From Pontederia crassipes (lineage: Eukaryota > Streptophyta > Magnoliopsida > Commelinales > Pontederiaceae): a stretch of DNA of 64,000 nt. The stretch covers positions 4,049,501-4,113,500 of the forward strand of contig JAUKPH010000023.1 of the NCBI GenBank assembly GCA_030549335.1. The letters run 5' to 3'. The translations under genes were made by a program, and so were the position numbers. Positions 63,898 to 64,000 of the stretch are shown here, piece by piece. The notes under the pieces were generated by a model that ran no database searches, was not told the DNA's origin, and worked only from the letters and a program-made list of their open reading frames with translations. Every line of letters starts with the position of its first letter. Position 1 is the stretch's first letter.

Positions 63898-64000
63898 AGA
63901 GGTGATAGATCTTTAGAACTTTAACTCTATTTCAATCCGAAGTTGAACCGTTACAATCAATGATAAAGCTCTTGGGGATTAGAGTCTTAGAGTGAGGTTC
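63898..64000 (+). repeat. Partial monomer cut by the window end
   Basis: The first 103 bases of a monomer with CAATGATAAAG followed by GAGTGAGG, a recombinant combination. It stops at GGTTC because the window ends, not because the array does. Confidence 0.95.

Larger units (their letters stand above)
1..64000. repeat. 148-bp satellite DNA array, head to tail, fills the window
   Basis: Monomer boundaries taken at AGAGGTG recur at 1, 149, 297, 445 and so on. The first 56 monomers are all exactly 148 bp and the last complete one ends at 63897, giving 432 complete units in one orientation. The visible indels total -39 bp, matching the observed drift exactly, so no spacer or mobile element is hidden inside. 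The consensus is about 36% GC. Stop codons fall in all three frames on both strands, and the reading frame rotates by one base per monomer, so the array cannot encode a protein of useful size. Monomers differ mostly by scattered single-base changes and are grouped into local higher-order blocks. Long homogeneous arrays of nucleosome-sized monomers are typical of centromeric or pericentromeric satellites; that location is inferred here, not shown. I do not recognise the family by name. Confidence 0.98.

Noticed and set aside
1..64000. Possible long open reading frame spanning the repeat, as in repeat-rich proteins
   Set aside because: The consensus has stops in all three frames on both strands. 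The 148-bp unit rotates the frame, and the longest consensus open stretch is about 102 bases on + and about 90 on -.
1..64000. CRISPR array
   Set aside because: The units are contiguous 148-bp monomers with variation throughout and no alternating unique spacers. Variation is shared between distant units, which spacers would not show.
1..64000. Naming the species or matching a known satellite family
   Set aside because: Satellites near 145-150 bp are known in several plants, but I cannot match this sequence to any from memory, so I leave the species open.

Overview
The whole 64,000-base window is one uninterrupted head-to-tail array of a 148-bp satellite repeat. It holds 432 complete monomers (1-63897) plus a 103-base partial monomer at the right end. 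I found no gene, RNA gene, transposon, unique spacer or inverted segment. Summing every indel I could see (33 deletions and 2 insertions) gives -39 bp, which is exactly the difference between 432 x 148 and the observed start of the last monomer. A foreign insertion is therefore very unlikely anywhere in the window. The monomer is about 36% GC. In its consensus, stops occur in every frame on both strands, and because 148 is not a multiple of 3 the frame rotates from one monomer to the next. No consensus open stretch exceeds about 102 bases on + or about 90 on -.

The organism is a eukaryote, and the array is most likely centromeric or pericentromeric satellite heterochromatin. A plant seems the best guess because of the AT-rich, nucleosome-sized monomer, the very large array and the signs of CpG methylation decay, but I do not recognise the repeat and cannot name a species. 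Assignment to a centromere is inference.

Inside the monomer (numbered from AGAGGTGAT) are a BglII-type AGATCT site at 10-15, three CpG sites at 41, 52 and 70, a near-tandem TTAGAGTC/TTAGAGTT pair at 82-97, a perfect 13-bp palindrome CTATAAGTTATAG at 108-120, and a 7-bp inverted pair TTGAACC (46-52) / GGTTCAA (99-105). Monomers carry two main linked haplotypes (CAAAGATAACG with GAGTTGGG, and CAATGATAAAG with GAGTAAGG), plus several subtypes.

Layout by higher-order repeat (HOR). 1-5.2 kb: 11-monomer (1628-bp) spacing, with longer echoes of the first five monomers. 5.2-10.2 kb: mixed monomers without a clean HOR. 10.2-20.7 kb: overlapping copies offset by 18, 34 and 20 monomers. 17.4-30.0 kb: a 30-monomer copy, then about 2.4 copies of a 32-monomer, 4736-bp unit that are almost identical. 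30-36.9 kb: a mosaic including a 296-bp dimeric stretch. 36.9-41.1 kb: a 15-monomer, 2227-bp duplication marked by an 8-bp insertion. 41.8-44.2 kb: an 8-monomer, 1182-bp tandem duplication. 44.2-47.5 kb: an 11-monomer, 1626-bp tandem duplication. 47.5-54.2 kb: mosaic echoes. 54.2-59.8 kb: a 19-monomer, 2803-bp tandem duplication, with partial third copies to 63.7 kb.

The array has clearly grown by repeated local segmental duplication with shifting register (unequal exchange or a similar process). There is no single fixed HOR. Nearly all length variants lie in the right half, where local duplications have multiplied them.
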